From assembly GCF_003719295.1 (NCBI RefSeq), contig NZ_RFLW01000001.1:310001-374000 (forward strand): a DNA stretch of 64,000 nt, in the 5' to 3' direction. The stretch is from Haliea alexandrii. Lineage in GTDB: Bacteria; Pseudomonadota; Gammaproteobacteria; Pseudomonadales; Halieaceae. Numbering within the stretch: position 1 is the stretch's first letter; each line of letters starts with the position of its first letter. The position numbers and the translations under genes were made by a program. The notes beneath the pieces are model-generated. The model had not been told where the DNA came from and searched no databases. It saw only the letters and a list, made by a program, of their open reading frames with translations. This document shows, one piece after another, positions 63,473 to 64,000 of the stretch.

Positions 63473-64000
63473 AGCGCGTGCTTGCCGGGCATCGGCACAT
63501 CCGCCGCACTGACCTGTTTGGCCTCTGTGATCGAACGTGCCAACGCGTGGTCTTCGCGGGTGGCGTCCAGCCCTTCCTGATCGGCTCCGCGGGCCGGGGT
63601 AAATACCAGCTCGGTGAACAGCGCGAAATGATCGGAGCCGATCGGTGGCAGACGCCGCAGGGTACGCAGCGTGAAATGTGCGCTGTGAAACAGGTGGTCC
63701 AGCGGCCAGCGCAGGAAAGGATAGTCGGCGTGGAAGGTGTTGAACATGCCGCGCCCCACCCGGGGGTCCAGCAGACCGCTGATGGCGCGGAACAGACGAG
63801 TAGTGGCAGACCAGGCCACATCGTTGAGGTCACCCGTCACAACCACCGGCAGGCGGCTGTCCACCACGCTGCGCGCCACCATCACCAACTCCGCATCACG
63901 CTCGGCCGACTCGGGGTTCTCCGTAGGGCTGGGGGGTGCGGGGTGCAGGAAATGCAGCCGCACCTTGTCGCCGGAGCGCAGGGTGACCACCGCGTGCATT
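63469..64000 (-). CDS. Endonuclease/exonuclease/phosphatase family protein (N-terminus outside window)
   Basis: C-terminal 176 residues visible; the frame is open at base 64000 so the true start is beyond the window. Seen: TGDLNDVAWSATTRLF near 60 (catalytic Asp/Asn), YPFLRWPLDHLFHS (second metal site Asp), and IGSDHFALFTEL (catalytic Asp-His). Metal-dependent phosphodiesterase/phosphatase fold; substrate unknown. Operon with the membrane protein downstream. Confidence 0.82.
   Translation of the reverse strand, partial: MHAVVTLRSGDKVRLHFLHPAPPSPTENPESAERDAELVMVARSVVDSRLPVVVTGDLNDVAWSATTRLFRAISGLLDPRVGRGMFNTFHADYPFLRWPLDHLFHSAHFTLRTLRRLPPIGSDHFALFTELVFTPARGADQEGLDATREDHALARSITEAKQVSAADVPMPGKHAL

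Overview
The window is a dense, GC-rich (roughly 60-65 percent by eye) bacterial chromosome segment from a marine-type gammaproteobacterium. Gene content and order recall the Halieaceae/Spongiibacteraceae (former Cellvibrionales) and Pseudomonas; this is inferred from recognised families and remembered synteny, not from a search. I see about 59 protein genes, one strong small-RNA candidate, no tRNA or rRNA genes, no insertion sequences, no prophage and no CRISPR array. Nearly all of it is core chromosome. Long open frames antisense to real genes are common because of the base composition and were discarded.

Layout. 1-6.5 kb: a solitary GspE/PilB-type ATPase (cut by the window start), a PhoU-like protein with a PiT phosphate transporter, then argE and argA. 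6.5-12.1 kb (minus): a CzcCBA-type RND metal efflux operon with a DUF3240 protein. 12.3-14.9 kb: ilvD and an FkbM methyltransferase. 14.9-21.2 kb (minus): a cytochrome b561-like protein, then a tightly overlapped operon (Frag1/DRAM-like membrane protein, threonine dehydratase/serine racemase-like enzyme, VOC protein, DUF6279 lipoprotein, penicillin-acylase-family hydrolase). 21.2-23.3 kb: an alanine/glycine symporter and an Asp/Glu racemase-family protein. 23.3-25 kb (minus): leuA with a long AT-rich upstream region shared with an EVE-domain/Lrp operon. 26.4-30.2 kb: SDR, Bcr/CflA transporter, cysteine synthase and FMN reductase.

30.2-36.8 kb: a GGEEF diguanylate cyclase, dsbA, cytochromes c4 and c5, engB and polA. 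Between the convergent engB and polA lies a compact sigmaE-type promoter followed by four tandem stem-loops ending in a U-run terminator. I interpret this as a small RNA in the position of Spot 42 (enterics) and ErsA (Pseudomonas), with C-rich anti-Shine-Dalgarno loops. It is the most interesting item in the window. 36.9-44.6 kb (minus): a full aa3-type cytochrome c oxidase locus (ctaC, ctaD, ctaG, ctaE, SURF1, an assembly protein, cyoE, SCO) that lacks ctaA.

44.9-51.4 kb: a MATE exporter, a cytochrome P450, a D-cysteine desulfhydrase-like enzyme, a TonB-dependent receptor and a YheV-like zinc protein. 51.5-62.7 kb: gamma carbonic anhydrase, then the classic origin-proximal block aroE-hemF-tsaC-dprA-LysM (minus) divergent from def-fmt-rsmB-trkA-trkH (plus). 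The window ends with an integral membrane protein and a truncated endonuclease/exonuclease/phosphatase. Several blocks (PhoU-like/pit/argE/argA, polA/engB/cytochromes/cyclase, cox, def-trkA/dprA-aroE) match clusters on either side of oriC in Pseudomonas, so the region is probably near the replication origin.
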